From assembly GCF_052116145.1 (NCBI RefSeq), contig NZ_JBQKLQ010000002.1, positions 124,001-188,000 of the forward strand: a stretch of DNA of 64,000 nucleotides. Direction: 5' to 3'. This document shows positions 35,235 through 43,325 of this stretch, piece by piece. A model generated the notes under the pieces. That model was not told the origin of the DNA and ran no database searches. It saw only the letters and a program-made list of their open reading frames with translations. Source of the stretch: Fundicoccus sp052116145. GTDB lineage: Bacteria; Bacillota; Bacilli; Lactobacillales; Aerococcaceae. Numbering within the stretch: position 1 is the stretch's first letter; each line of letters begins with the position of its first letter. The translations under genes were made by a program, and so were the position numbers.

Positions 35235-36614
35235 CTAAAGAAAAGCTCTTTCACTCATTTCCAAGAAACCAGCATACAAGTCACCAAAATCCGCCTCTGG
35301 ATTGGGAGTAACCACCCGGTAATTACCCTGGAAAGTGATATTTTTGGATACCGCAATGCTGCCTAAGGTTTCTGCATTAGGCAACTTGGGTACATATAAT
35401 GTATACCCCAAGACATCCGCTAAAAGCTGCGGCATCGCTTGAAGGCTCATGACGCCTCCTACCACGCCCAAAGCTTCAAAGTCGACTAATTCAGCCAACA
35501 AAGAAACGTTGTGCTTAATATTAAACATCATGCCCAGTATCACAGAATAAAGAATCGACTCGCGGCTACTGGTCCGGGTTAACTTAAACAAGTGCCCAAC
35601 GGCAGACTCATCCCAAAGCGGGGCTCGTTCACCGTTCAAGTAAGGTAAAAAGACCTCACGAGTATCCGGTCTTAACTCAGCAACCTGATCTAACTCTTTA
35701 AAACTACTGTTAAATATCCGATTAACCCAGGCTAAGACATCGGCGCCGTTATTACTCGGCAAGCCCACCAAATACCGCTCGGGCTTAATATAATAAGCAA
35801 AGTTTTGATAGTCCGGGTTCAATTGGGCACTCGTATGTACCACTCGTACCGCATGGCTGGTTCCAATTGACAAGACCGCAACGTTCTTTAAATCATCGAA
35901 GACATAATTTGACGAAATGCCATCCGATGTCCCAATCGTCACAGATACCTTAACACCAGCTTCAGTAGCCCCCGCAAGAATAGCCAATGCCTCACAGTTA
36001 TAATCCACTTCAACCAATCTCGGTAACAAATCAGCTGTCAAACCGATTGCCTCTAAAGATGCCTCATCCCAAGTCAAGCTGTCAATATTCAATAAGCCAC
36101 TCGCCGCCGCATTACTCTTATCAAGTACCCACTGGCCGGTCAAACGCTGAAACAATAAGTCCTTAACCGACGCCACTTTCAAGCCCCGCACATACAATTC
36201 ACGCAACTTATAATAAGGGTTCATCGTATGAATTGGCGTACCAGTACGTAAATACTGCGCTCGCTTCAAGTCATTAGTCTCCGCGTGAATCACTTGGGAT
36301 CCACGCTTATCGGCCCAAGTCACCAGGCCACCCACTAAAGCAAAGTCCTCATCTAACAACTGCAGGCTATGCATGGCCGTTGTCAGAACTATTTCCAACT
36401 CTGACATCTTAACCTTCTCCAACAACTCAGACACCGCCGCCACAATATTGCGCCAGATTTCTTCAAAGGATAACTCAAACACATCATCGGTACTCACAAT
36501 ATCCAAATGCGGATAGCTGAGCGTAGAATGTAATTGATACGTCTCATCAAATAAATTCACCTTAATATTTGTCGTGCCAACATCGATACTCGCAATAAAA
36601 GCTGTCAAATCCAC
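35235..36614 (-). CDS. FGGY-family sugar kinase, gluconokinase-like
   Basis: The 459-residue FGGY kinase has ASIDVGTTNIKVNLFD (phosphate loop), RTGTPIHTMNPYYKLREL and FLPYLNGERAPLWD, the last two typical of gluconokinases, plus GGVMSLQAMPQLLADVLG. Gluconokinase makes 6-phosphogluconate; other FGGY substrates are possible. GTG at 36614 is used; a TTG at 36608 is better spaced from AAGGGG and could be the real start. It is downstream of a 6-phospho-beta-glucosidase and IIA on the same strand, so the substrate may come from the same glycoside. Confidence 0.8.
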   Translation of the reverse strand: MDLTAFIASIDVGTTNIKVNLFDETYQLHSTLSYPHLDIVSTDDVFELSFEEIWRNIVAAVSELLEKVKMSELEIVLTTAMHSLQLLDEDFALVGGLVTWADKRGSQVIHAETNDLKRAQYLRTGTPIHTMNPYYKLRELYVRGLKVASVKDLLFQRLTGQWVLDKSNAAASGLLNIDSLTWDEASLEAIGLTADLLPRLVEVDYNCEALAILAGATEAGVKVSVTIGTSDGISSNYVFDDLKNVAVLSIGTSHAVRVVHTSAQLNPDYQNFAYYIKPERYLVGLPSNNGADVLAWVNRIFNSSFKELDQVAELRPDTREVFLPYLNGERAPLWDESAVGHLFKLTRTSSRESILYSVILGMMFNIKHNVSLLAELVDFEALGVVGGVMSLQAMPQLLADVLGYTLYVPKLPNAETLGSIAVSKNITFQGNYRVVTPNPEADFGDLYAGFLEMSERAFL

Positions 36615-36640
36615 TCACCCCTTCTGTCTTCCAATAAGTA

Positions 36641-38059
36641 TTACTTAGCTTTCAAACCCTTTTCTTCCAAATAAGTCTTAAACCAGTGGAAAGAATCCTT
36701 CTTCAAGCGGCGCATACTTCCCTGCCCAGCATCATCACGGTCAACATAAATAAAACCATAACGCTTCGACATCTGACCACTCGACGAAGACACCAAATCA
36801 ATCACCGACCACATCGTATAGCCCAAGAGCGGTATCCCGTCCTCAGCCATCGTCTCTTCAATCACATCCAAATGCGCCTGCAAATAGACAATTCGATAAT
36901 CATCATGAATTTTACCATCCACCGTCACCAGATCCTTGGCACCCAGCCCATTCTCCACCAACATCAATGGCTTTTGATACCGATCCCAAATCGAATTCAT
37001 CACAATTCGCAAACCTAAAGGATCAATCATCCAACCCCACTCGGAACGCTTGAGATAAGGGTTCACCACCCCACCAGCCGCATTCCCCGTATTCGTATCA
37101 ACCCCCGTCGTATCCGCCTTCGACGCCCGCGACGCATAATAAGAAAAAGAAATGAAATCACACGTATACTCTTTCAACAAGTTGAAATCTGCCTCGCTAC
37201 GATCCAAGACAATCCCTTCACTGGCAAAATAGTGCTCTGTCCAGCGTGGGTATTCACCGCGACCTTGGATATCTAGGAAAAAGTTATTTTCTTGGTTGGC
37301 GCGTTGCGCCTGGCGGACATCCTCAGGATTGGCACTGTATGGGTAATAATCTCCCGCAGCCAACATCGCGCCTAATTGGGCATTAGGGTCAATCTCGCGG
37401 AGGCGCTTCGTGATGAGCGCACTCGCCACCATTTCATAGTGAGCCGCTTGATAGATGATTTGCGCACGGTTTTCATCGTCAGCAATCGTCAACCCAGCAC
37501 CAGTGAAGGGCTTATGTAGAATCATATTGATTTCATTAAAACTAATCCAGTATTTAACCTTACCTTTGAAGCGTTCAAATAAAGTCACCGCATATTTTTC
37601 ATATTGGGCAACCATCTCGCGACTTCGCCATGAACCAAAGGCATCCATTAAGCCCTTGGGCACATCGAAATGACAAATCGTGACAATTGGTTCAATCCCA
37701 TAGTTCAATAATTCATCAATTAATTGCTCGTAAAATGCTAAACCTGCTTCATTCGGTTCGTTCTCTAAGCCGGTTGGGTAAATGCGTGACCAGGCAATTG
37801 AAAAGCGGTATGCATTTAAGCCCAATTCTGCCATCAAAGCCACATCTTCTTTGTAGTGATTATAAAAACCAATTGCTTCATGCGACGGATAAAAAGCGTC
37901 TGCAGCCGCCTCTTGATAAGGCATACGACCCGATGCGATTGCGAGACGGTCTTCGCCGTGAGGTAATAAATCGATATTCGATAAGCCACGACCATCGGTT
38001 AAATAGGCCCCTTCGACTTGGTTAGCCGCACTGGCTCCTCCCCATAAAAAGTCTGTCAT
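36641..38059 (-). CDS. 6-phospho-beta-glucosidase, family GH1 (second copy)
   Basis: The 472-residue protein has FLWGGASAANQVEGAY, acid/base WISFNEINMI and nucleophile VENGLGAKD. SSSSGQMSKRYGFIYVDRDD near the C-terminus supplies the Ser/Lys/Tyr phosphate pocket of 6-phospho-beta-glucosidases. Its ATG directly follows the IIA stop codon, so the two are coupled. It differs clearly from the GH1 gene at 29296 and probably handles a different glycoside. Confidence 0.93.
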   Translation of the reverse strand: MTDFLWGGASAANQVEGAYLTDGRGLSNIDLLPHGEDRLAIASGRMPYQEAAADAFYPSHEAIGFYNHYKEDVALMAELGLNAYRFSIAWSRIYPTGLENEPNEAGLAFYEQLIDELLNYGIEPIVTICHFDVPKGLMDAFGSWRSREMVAQYEKYAVTLFERFKGKVKYWISFNEINMILHKPFTGAGLTIADDENRAQIIYQAAHYEMVASALITKRLREIDPNAQLGAMLAAGDYYPYSANPEDVRQAQRANQENNFFLDIQGRGEYPRWTEHYFASEGIVLDRSEADFNLLKEYTCDFISFSYYASRASKADTTGVDTNTGNAAGGVVNPYLKRSEWGWMIDPLGLRIVMNSIWDRYQKPLMLVENGLGAKDLVTVDGKIHDDYRIVYLQAHLDVIEETMAEDGIPLLGYTMWSVIDLVSSSSGQMSKRYGFIYVDRDDAGQGSMRRLKKDSFHWFKTYLEEKGLKAK

Positions 38060-38398
38060 TTAGTTGGTCGCCTCGCTTTTCAAAGTCATATTTTGCATGA
38101 GGTCGTAAACGTCGACGAGTTCTTTGGCTAGGTCTAGAAAAGTTAAGGCCGTCATCAAGGGGTCTTGGGCATGAATCATCAAAAGCGAAATCTGCGTATG
38201 ATTACCGCTGGTCTCCACCGTTAATAGTTCGGTTTGAGAATTATGCGCTTTGTTGATTTTCAGATTGGCCTCTTTGATTTTCTCACGAGCGCCGTCGATA
38301 TCTTGTTTCTTAGCCGCGTAGATGGCTTCCATCGCGCTACTTTTGGCGTCACCTGCGTTAATTATTAAGTTCATTACTGCTAAATTGTTATCTTCCAT
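38060..38398 (-). CDS. PTS lactose/cellobiose-type IIA with His-to-Pro change
   Basis: The roughly 112-residue protein matches Lac/Cel IIA: INAGDAKSSAMEAIYAAKKQD and SLLMIHAQDPLMTAL. In the family the last motif is HAQDH; here the second His is Pro, while the first, phosphate-carrying, His is kept. ATG at 38398 follows AGG at a normal distance; a GTG at 38407 is the alternative. It lies just after a broken IIB gene, so this PTS is likely to be decaying or reliant on other subunits. Confidence 0.85.
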   Translation of the reverse strand: MEDNNLAVMNLIINAGDAKSSAMEAIYAAKKQDIDGAREKIKEANLKINKAHNSQTELLTVETSGNHTQISLLMIHAQDPLMTALTFLDLAKELVDVYDLMQNMTLKSEATN

Positions 38399-38407
38399 CG
38401 GGTTCAC

Positions 38408-38548
38408 CTATCCTTTAATTAAGTTCAATGCTTGCTGTAAAACTTTTTCACCATTCATTGTGCCATAGTCGCGTGGGTTGATGACTGCCATCGGTATTTG
38501 ACGAGCACCTAGCGAATTTTATAATTTATTTAAAAATCCATTTTTCAT
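38408..38548 (-). pseudogene. Remnant of a PTS lactose/cellobiose-type IIB gene
   Basis: A good AGGAGG site and ATG (38548) open MKNGFLNKL, then a stop. In the same frame, after it, comes ARQIPMAVINPRDYG, followed by TMNGEKVLQQALNLIKG and a stop at 38408. This is the C-terminal end of a Lac/Cel IIB protein. The part with the phosphorylated Cys is missing, so the gene lost its core by deletion while keeping its start and end. The IIA gene follows at once. Confidence 0.85.
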
Positions 38549-38957
38549 CTTTTTTTCCTCCTAATAAACCACTCATGAAACTTTGTACCAAATATATATA
38601 ACCTAAGTCCGACACCCAATAGTATAAATAACCACGCCAGTACTTGTATACGACGTCTGAAACAGTCATTTTCCAGTTCGAAGTAGAAGCCTTTGTAGGC
38701 AACACGCATTGCCTTTACCGGTTGATATTCATATTAAGGCTTGTCAGCAACCTTGTAAAGGATTTCATGAACGATTATTTTCCAATTTAAAGCGGAACAT
38801 AAAGAGCACAGCTATTTAAACGCCCATTTTTTTGCCCCAATATGACTGATATTTGCCTGGTTGAATTTATGAGCGTCTGCAGGAACTAATAAGTGTCTGC
38901 AAAAAAAAAGAGCAGCTCCTAAAAATCAAAGCTGCTCTTTGGGCGCGTTCCGCTCCC
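38549..38957. other. Gap upstream of the broken PTS unit
   Basis: No gene was recognised. Before the sixA stop there is a terminator (38901-38940). The rest is AT-rich and presumably holds the promoter of the PTS-glucosidase-kinase unit. Confidence 0.4.
38901..38940 (-). terminator. Terminator of sixA
   Basis: AAAGAGCAGCT and AGCTGCTCTTT form an 11-bp stem followed on the minus strand by a run of T. Confidence 0.85.
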
Positions 38958-39428
38958 TTAAATTTTCCCTTGATATATCCCGGCTATGGCTTGCCCCTCT
39001 TGTTTAGTTAAGGTGACGCTTGCCATGGCACCTTTTTTCATTTTGACCGTTTCACCGGTCAGTTTGTGAATCCAATTGGACAGAGTCGGTTCGTGGCCGA
39101 CCACTAACAATGTCTCAGTCGCTTGAGGCAATTCTTCCAAAGCCACTGTCAGTTTTTCAAATTCACCCGTGTAAATGAATTCTTGTAGTTGCGTTCCGGA
39201 TAACTTTAAGACGTCAGCTAGAGGCTGTGCCGTTTCTTGTGCCCTTAAAGCCGGGCTCGACCAAATGTGTGGCTTTTGCTCTTTCGTCGCTTGCTTCAAG
39301 TGCTCGGCCAATTTCGCTGCAGCTGCTTGACTTCGCTCCTGGCCTTCTTGGGTTAAGCGGCGCTCACGGTCAGGTAAATCTGCATGCCCTTCTTCCGCTA
39401 TATCATGACGAATAAAGATAATCTCCAT
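38958..39428 (-). CDS. sixA: SixA-like phosphohistidine phosphatase (histidine phosphatase family)
   Basis: The 156-residue protein has the family start IIFIRHDIAEEG with the catalytic RH; the usual third G is D, as in some SixA proteins. DRERRLTQEGQERSQ, SSPALRAQETAQPL and VVGHEPTLSNWI (second catalytic His) follow. SixA removes phosphate from His in signalling or PTS proteins; in E. coli it acts on NPr. The true target here is unknown. GAAAGGATG precedes ATG. Confidence 0.85.
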   Translation of the reverse strand: MEIIFIRHDIAEEGHADLPDRERRLTQEGQERSQAAAAKLAEHLKQATKEQKPHIWSSPALRAQETAQPLADVLKLSGTQLQEFIYTGEFEKLTVALEELPQATETLLVVGHEPTLSNWIHKLTGETVKMKKGAMASVTLTKQEGQAIAGIYQGKI

Positions 39429-39556
39429 TGTAATTTCATCCTTTCGATTCGTTTTCTAATTGACTCGCTAACTGAAGCCCTATTTTGTAAAAAAAGAGCA
39501 ATCCAAAATCGGACGGCTCCTTAGTTTCTATCTATTGCTTAAGTTAGGTCCACGCA

Positions 39557-40063
39557 TCATACGTCAAGTTCGACCGTGGCATTGGTGCCTAAGTCAGTTT
39601 CAGCATCATCGATCAACAGTTTGCGAGCGATGTTAAAGGCGCTTTTGACAATGCTGCCCGATTCCCAATATTCAACCGATTGAACAAGCACTTTCAGTAG
39701 AATCAGCGACGGATCTTTAGCGTTGACATCGAAAATCGCCTCATATGCCTTATTCCAAAGCTCTTCTTTCTTCTCGGTGTCCTCCACCACTTCGGCGACA
39801 CCTCGAATCGAAACGAAGGACTTGTTCTTGTGAACATAGCCGACGTTGACCGCCGGGTTCTCAGTGATTTCAGTCACTTTTGCTGTATCCTTCAATGTGA
39901 AAAACCATAAATCTCCGTCAAATTCGACTTCTTGAGTCATCATCGGACGTGTCTCTAAACCATCCGGTGTCACCGTTGTTAATAATGCAATATCACTATC
40001 TTTAATCAATTGACGAACTTTCTCAACATGTTCTTCACGTGTTAACTTCTTTTCTTCACTCAT
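39557..40063 (-). CDS. Pyridoxamine-phosphate-oxidase-like (general stress protein 26) flavin-binding protein
   Basis: The 168-residue split-barrel protein has IALLTTVTPDGLETRPMMTQ, LWFFTLKDTAKVTEI, NPAVNVGYVHKNKSFVSIRGVAEVV and WFFTL-type FMN contacts, the pattern of general stress protein 26. These proteins bind FMN or FAD and respond to stress. GAGGGGG precedes ATG. It precedes no partner gene except the DUF326-like gene upstream on the same strand. Confidence 0.85.
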   Translation of the reverse strand: MSEEKKLTREEHVEKVRQLIKDSDIALLTTVTPDGLETRPMMTQEVEFDGDLWFFTLKDTAKVTEITENPAVNVGYVHKNKSFVSIRGVAEVVEDTEKKEELWNKAYEAIFDVNAKDPSLILLKVLVQSVEYWESGSIVKSAFNIARKLLIDDAETDLGTNATVELDV

Positions 40064-40114
40064 TTGATTACCCCCTCAGATAATCTTGATTTTATGTAAC
40101 ATTATTGCAGTTGC

Positions 40115-40444
40115 TTAAGCGACAGTCGCTAAAAACTCATGGCAAGCAGCTTCACATTTACGGCAAGCGCGAGCACACTCTTGACAGTGGTCGTGGTCAT
40201 GTTGTTCACATTCTTCAGCACAAAGCTGACAAGCTTTGGCGCAAGCCGCCACAATTTCAGGCAAGACTTTAGAATCTCTTTGCGCGAATGTTAAAACAAC
40301 CCCACATAAATCAGCGCATTCTCGGTCCGAGCGAATGCACTCCGTCATCATCTGTACATGATCTTCCTTCAAACAGGCGTCAAAACAAAAATTACAAGCT
40401 TTCTGACATGCGGCAACTTTACTTACCAAAGTTTCTACACTCAT
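40115..40444 (-). CDS. Cys-rich four-helix copper-binding protein (DUF326/Csp family)
   Basis: The 109-residue protein has many Cys in CXXXC spacing: ACQKACNFCFDAC, ECIRSDRECADLC, ACAKACQLCAEECEQH, HDHCQECARACRKCEAAC. Csp proteins store Cu(I) within a four-helix bundle lined by Cys. There is no signal peptide, so this is a cytoplasmic form (like Csp3). ATG at 40444 follows AAAAGGAG by 9 bases; the longer frame has no site. Confidence 0.9.
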   Translation of the reverse strand: MSVETLVSKVAACQKACNFCFDACLKEDHVQMMTECIRSDRECADLCGVVLTFAQRDSKVLPEIVAACAKACQLCAEECEQHDHDHCQECARACRKCEAACHEFLATVA

Positions 40445-40689
40445 TAACGATCGCTCCTTTTGTTTACTTTCTATCCCAAGTTTAAACCTCACACGAAGTC
40501 ATTGCAAACAATACACTTTATACTATGTAAGCTTTACTGGCGAAGTTGCTTGCGTTTTCAAGAAACTCACGCAAGTCTTTTGTCCCTTATGACTAGTCAT
40601 CTCAACTACCACATTCATTACAAAATATTCGCATACTAGCGGTGGCGCATAAGCAAGATTTCTTACGGTAAGCTAAGCTTTTACAGAAC

Positions 40690-40717
40690 AAAGGAACCAC
40701 CCAAACTCGGGTGGCTT
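40690..40717 (-). terminator. Terminator of cinA
   Basis: CCACCC and GGGTGG form a short GC-rich stem after the cinA stop, followed by TTCCTTTG on the minus strand. Confidence 0.65.
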
Positions 40718-40720
40718 GTC

Positions 40721-41992
40721 TTACTTGCTTTTATAAACGCAGCCTTCAATCTCTTCTTTTTGGATGATTTTTCGAACCAGGTCGAAGGCACTCCAGACTG
40801 AATGGCGGCGGTTTAAGTTGCGCTTGTAGCCGAAGTGATATTTGCGAGCAAACGTTTCTTGATTTTTGACTGCGACTCCTAACCAGACGGTACCCGGTAT
40901 CTCACCTTCAAGTGAACTTGGTCCTGCGACACCTGACAGGGAAACCGCAATATCAGCATTAAACAGCTTGAGTGCCTTCTCCGCCATCTCAAAGGCACAT
41001 TCTGCACTAACGACACCGTAAGTTTCGATGGTTTTTTTGGTAACGCCAAGAGCAACGTGTTTGGTGGCCTCACTATAGGTCACAATTCCGCCATCTAAAA
41101 TCAGACCCGCTTCAAATAAACTGGAAACTTCACTGAGGAAGGCTCCCCCTGTTAAACTTTCAGCGGCCGTTAATTTGAGCTCATTTTCTTTGAGGAGTTG
41201 GCGAACAATATTAGGCAAATTGTCCGTACCATAGCCAATAATATAATCACCGACTTGGTCTTCCACTTGCTTTTCGGCTTTCGCAATCAGCTGGTGACAA
41301 GCTTCTTGGCTGTCGGCCCGTGCTGTCAATTGGACTTCAATTTCGACATCAGATGGGTAGAGTTGAATGATTGGATTGTCCACCGTCGTGATGAGCTCAC
41401 CTAGATCCTGGTGCGCTTGAGCCATCGTGAGGCCATACAGTCTGATGATTCGACTGGAGATGCATGGCTTGTCGGTTAATTTTTCGATTAATAGAGGCCG
41501 GGTGTTTTCAGTAAACATGGGTTCTAATTCGTCTGCTGGACCAGGTAATAATAAATAATTGTGCGTGTCCGTTTGATAAAACATCCCGAGCGCCAAGCCC
41601 GTCACATTGACTAAAGGAATTGAATCTAAGAGAGTTAAGGCTTGAAGTTGATTATTCTTCGGCATAATGAGACTCGAGTTTTTATGATAAGTCATGATTC
41701 GATTTTGCGTCTCTTCATCTAAAACTAAATCTTGATCCAAATGTTTGGCGATCGTCGCTTTAACGATAGCGTCATCATCGGGTCCAAGACCACCGACCAA
41801 GACGATCCGTTCGGCTTGAGCTTGTGCTTCTTTAACTACTTGAAGTAGCTTGGCTTCGTCATCATGGATCATAACACTTTCTGTGATTTCAAAACCTAAA
41901 GCGGTTAATTCACGTGCGAGAAAAGCCGCATTCGTATTGGTAGCGGCACCTTCTAACAAGGCTGAACTGACTGCTATAATGATAGCTTTCAT
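40721..41992 (-). CDS. cinA: CinA-like competence/damage-inducible protein
   Basis: The 423-residue protein has an N-terminal MoCF-like domain (AIIIAVSSALLEGAATNTNAA, then IVLVGGLGPDDDAIVKATIA and LLLPGPADELEPMF) and a C-terminal CinA deamidase domain (LKLTAAESLTGGAFLSEV, VVSAECAFEMAEKAL, SLSGVAGPSS). CinA often converts NMN to nicotinic acid mononucleotide and is linked with recA and competence; neither is adjacent here. AGGAGGAGG precedes ATG. Confidence 0.9.
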   Translation of the reverse strand: MKAIIIAVSSALLEGAATNTNAAFLARELTALGFEITESVMIHDDEAKLLQVVKEAQAQAERIVLVGGLGPDDDAIVKATIAKHLDQDLVLDEETQNRIMTYHKNSSLIMPKNNQLQALTLLDSIPLVNVTGLALGMFYQTDTHNYLLLPGPADELEPMFTENTRPLLIEKLTDKPCISSRIIRLYGLTMAQAHQDLGELITTVDNPIIQLYPSDVEIEVQLTARADSQEACHQLIAKAEKQVEDQVGDYIIGYGTDNLPNIVRQLLKENELKLTAAESLTGGAFLSEVSSLFEAGLILDGGIVTYSEATKHVALGVTKKTIETYGVVSAECAFEMAEKALKLFNADIAVSLSGVAGPSSLEGEIPGTVWLGVAVKNQETFARKYHFGYKRNLNRRHSVWSAFDLVRKIIQKEEIEGCVYKSK

Positions 41993-42084
41993 TGAGCCTC
42001 CTCCTTTCGATTGCTTTGTTATATTTTATCATATTGCTGGAAACTAGGATAATTTGGCGCTTCAAGTGGACGATTCCCGGTCAT

Positions 42085-42347
42085 ATTCGGTCCGACGCCC
42101 CCCTTTATAAATCGCAAAGGGTTGGTGTTTTAATAAAACGAGATGTGGACGTGGTCATAATGATCGGCACATCACCGGAGCGGAGGTCATAAGCCGTCAC
42201 TTCGTAGTTATTGACGCCGTCGTCTCGGAAGACAGCGTTGTAGGCCAAACCGTTTAAGTCTGGAGCTAGCGCTACCGGTTCTTCGTATACTGCCTCGTCA
42301 TATGCAGGTTCTTCGTCCATTTCATCTTCCATCAATAGACTAGCCAC
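42085..42347 (-). pseudogene. Decayed duplicate of the 3' end of the LysM/peptidase gene
   Basis: The minus strand encodes EEPAYDEAVYEEPVALAPD, followed by LNGLAYNAVFRDDG and VTAYDLRSGD, closely matching EEPVAPAPDLNGLASNAAVFRDE and VTAYGIRPGD in the intact gene at 43326. The copy then skips the metal-binding core and rejoins, in another frame, the DNA for YDHVHVSFY plus downstream sequence (CCCCCCTTTA, TGTTTTAATAAAA). Roughly 210 bases of the core are missing, so it cannot encode a working peptidase. Confidence 0.85.
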
Positions 42348-42442
42348 CGTGATTAAAGGCGTAGTTTAATGGTTTTCTGCTGAAGTAAATTGCTTGAAAA
42401 CTTAAATAAATACTAAATTTGTTGACAAGGTCTCCCATAGTC

Positions 42443-42481
42443 GGAAAACGCTTTCTAAACGCAGTCTTAGAGAGGTATAAT
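42443..42481 (+). promoter_or_regulatory. cre box and promoter of the secreted-protein gene
   Basis: GGAAAACGCTTTCT (42443-42456) matches a cre site very closely. TATAAT follows at 42476-42481, so CcpA bound here would cover the -35 region. Confidence 0.6.
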
Positions 42482-42516
42482 GAGGTAACAACAGCTATTT
42501 CGAAAGGAGTCTCACA

Positions 42517-43167
42517 ATGATAAAACGATTGATGTTGCTAGTTACTTTATCTAGCTTGATGACGTTGCCTCCCGTTTACGCTCAATCACCCGATCCGACG
42601 ACCGATTTAATCAATGAAATCACTGAACTTGAACTTAACTTGAATCAAAAGAAAGCTGAATTGCGTGAGTTGCAGGCCACGACCGAAGGACTTTATACGA
42701 TTGAAACGAACACAGCCACGCTCGTTTTTAGTAATTTACGGATTGATTCGGATCGCATTCTGATTGATTTGGATTATACAAATGACACGAAGGGCGTACT
42801 CGATATTATGAATGATATGTGGATGATTACGTTCGCCCGCGAAGATGACACGTCCATTAAGCAGTTGTGGATTGATAACGACATGCTACCTGATATTGAA
42901 GGCCGCGAAACGACAATCAGCAACTTGCGCCTTAAGAGTGGCGCCACCATCAAATTGACGATTGGTTTAACCGAAGAGAGTATGTACTATTATGCGGAAG
43001 ATTATTTAGAAGACGAAATTATTAGTGATGAAGAAGTGGTTAGTGACGAAGTTGCCCAAAGTGTGCCGATGATTACCGACACGACCTCCCCACTCTATAT
43101 CCGAGTTGATGCCTACTATAGCCCTAGCGGGAAATCTGAAGAAATCCTGATACCTTTTTCTGACTAA
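42517..43167 (+). CDS. Secreted protein with coiled coil and DUF5067-like domain
   Basis: The 216-residue protein has a signal peptide (residues 1-22, ending PVYA before QSP), a short coiled coil (LINEITELELNLNQKKAELRE) and a beta-rich domain (ATLVFSNLRIDSDRILIDLDYTN, WIDNDMLPDIEG) like the DUF5067 or telomeric-repeat-type immunoglobulin folds that occur in Gram-positive secreted proteins. An acidic stretch (residues 163-180) precedes the end. No enzyme motif is seen. GAAAGGAG precedes ATG. Confidence 0.75.
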   Translation: MIKRLMLLVTLSSLMTLPPVYAQSPDPTTDLINEITELELNLNQKKAELRELQATTEGLYTIETNTATLVFSNLRIDSDRILIDLDYTNDTKGVLDIMNDMWMITFAREDDTSIKQLWIDNDMLPDIEGRETTISNLRLKSGATIKLTIGLTEESMYYYAEDYLEDEIISDEEVVSDEVAQSVPMITDTTSPLYIRVDAYYSPSGKSEEILIPFSD

Positions 43168-43184
43168 CTCATTTTTGCCACAAT

Positions 43185-43238
43185 AAAAAGCAGTCCCAAG
43201 CAGGCCTTTCGTTCAGGCTTTCTAAGGATTGCTTTTTT
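43185..43238 (+). terminator. Terminator after the secreted-protein gene
   Basis: AAAAAGCAGTCC pairs with GGATTGCTTTTTT, an 11- to 12-bp stem with one wobble pair, ending in T. Confidence 0.75.
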
Positions 43239-43292
43239 ATTTTTCAGCTTGTAGCAGTGGGATTCCCCCCCTGATTATTCAGTCCGACGAAC

Positions 43293-43317
43293 CCCCCTTT
43301 ACAAATCGTAAAGGGGG
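43293..43317. terminator. Hairpin after the LysM/peptidase gene
   Basis: CCCCCTTTAC (43293-43302) pairs perfectly with GTAAAGGGGG (43308-43317). No T-run follows on the minus strand. A weaker copy follows the broken duplicate near 42093-42115. Confidence 0.5.
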
Positions 43318-43325
43318 TGAGTGTT

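Noticed and set aside
38408..38548. A genuine short peptide, MKNGFLNKL
   Set aside because: The downstream in-frame end of a IIB protein and the position directly before IIA make a deletion remnant far more likely.
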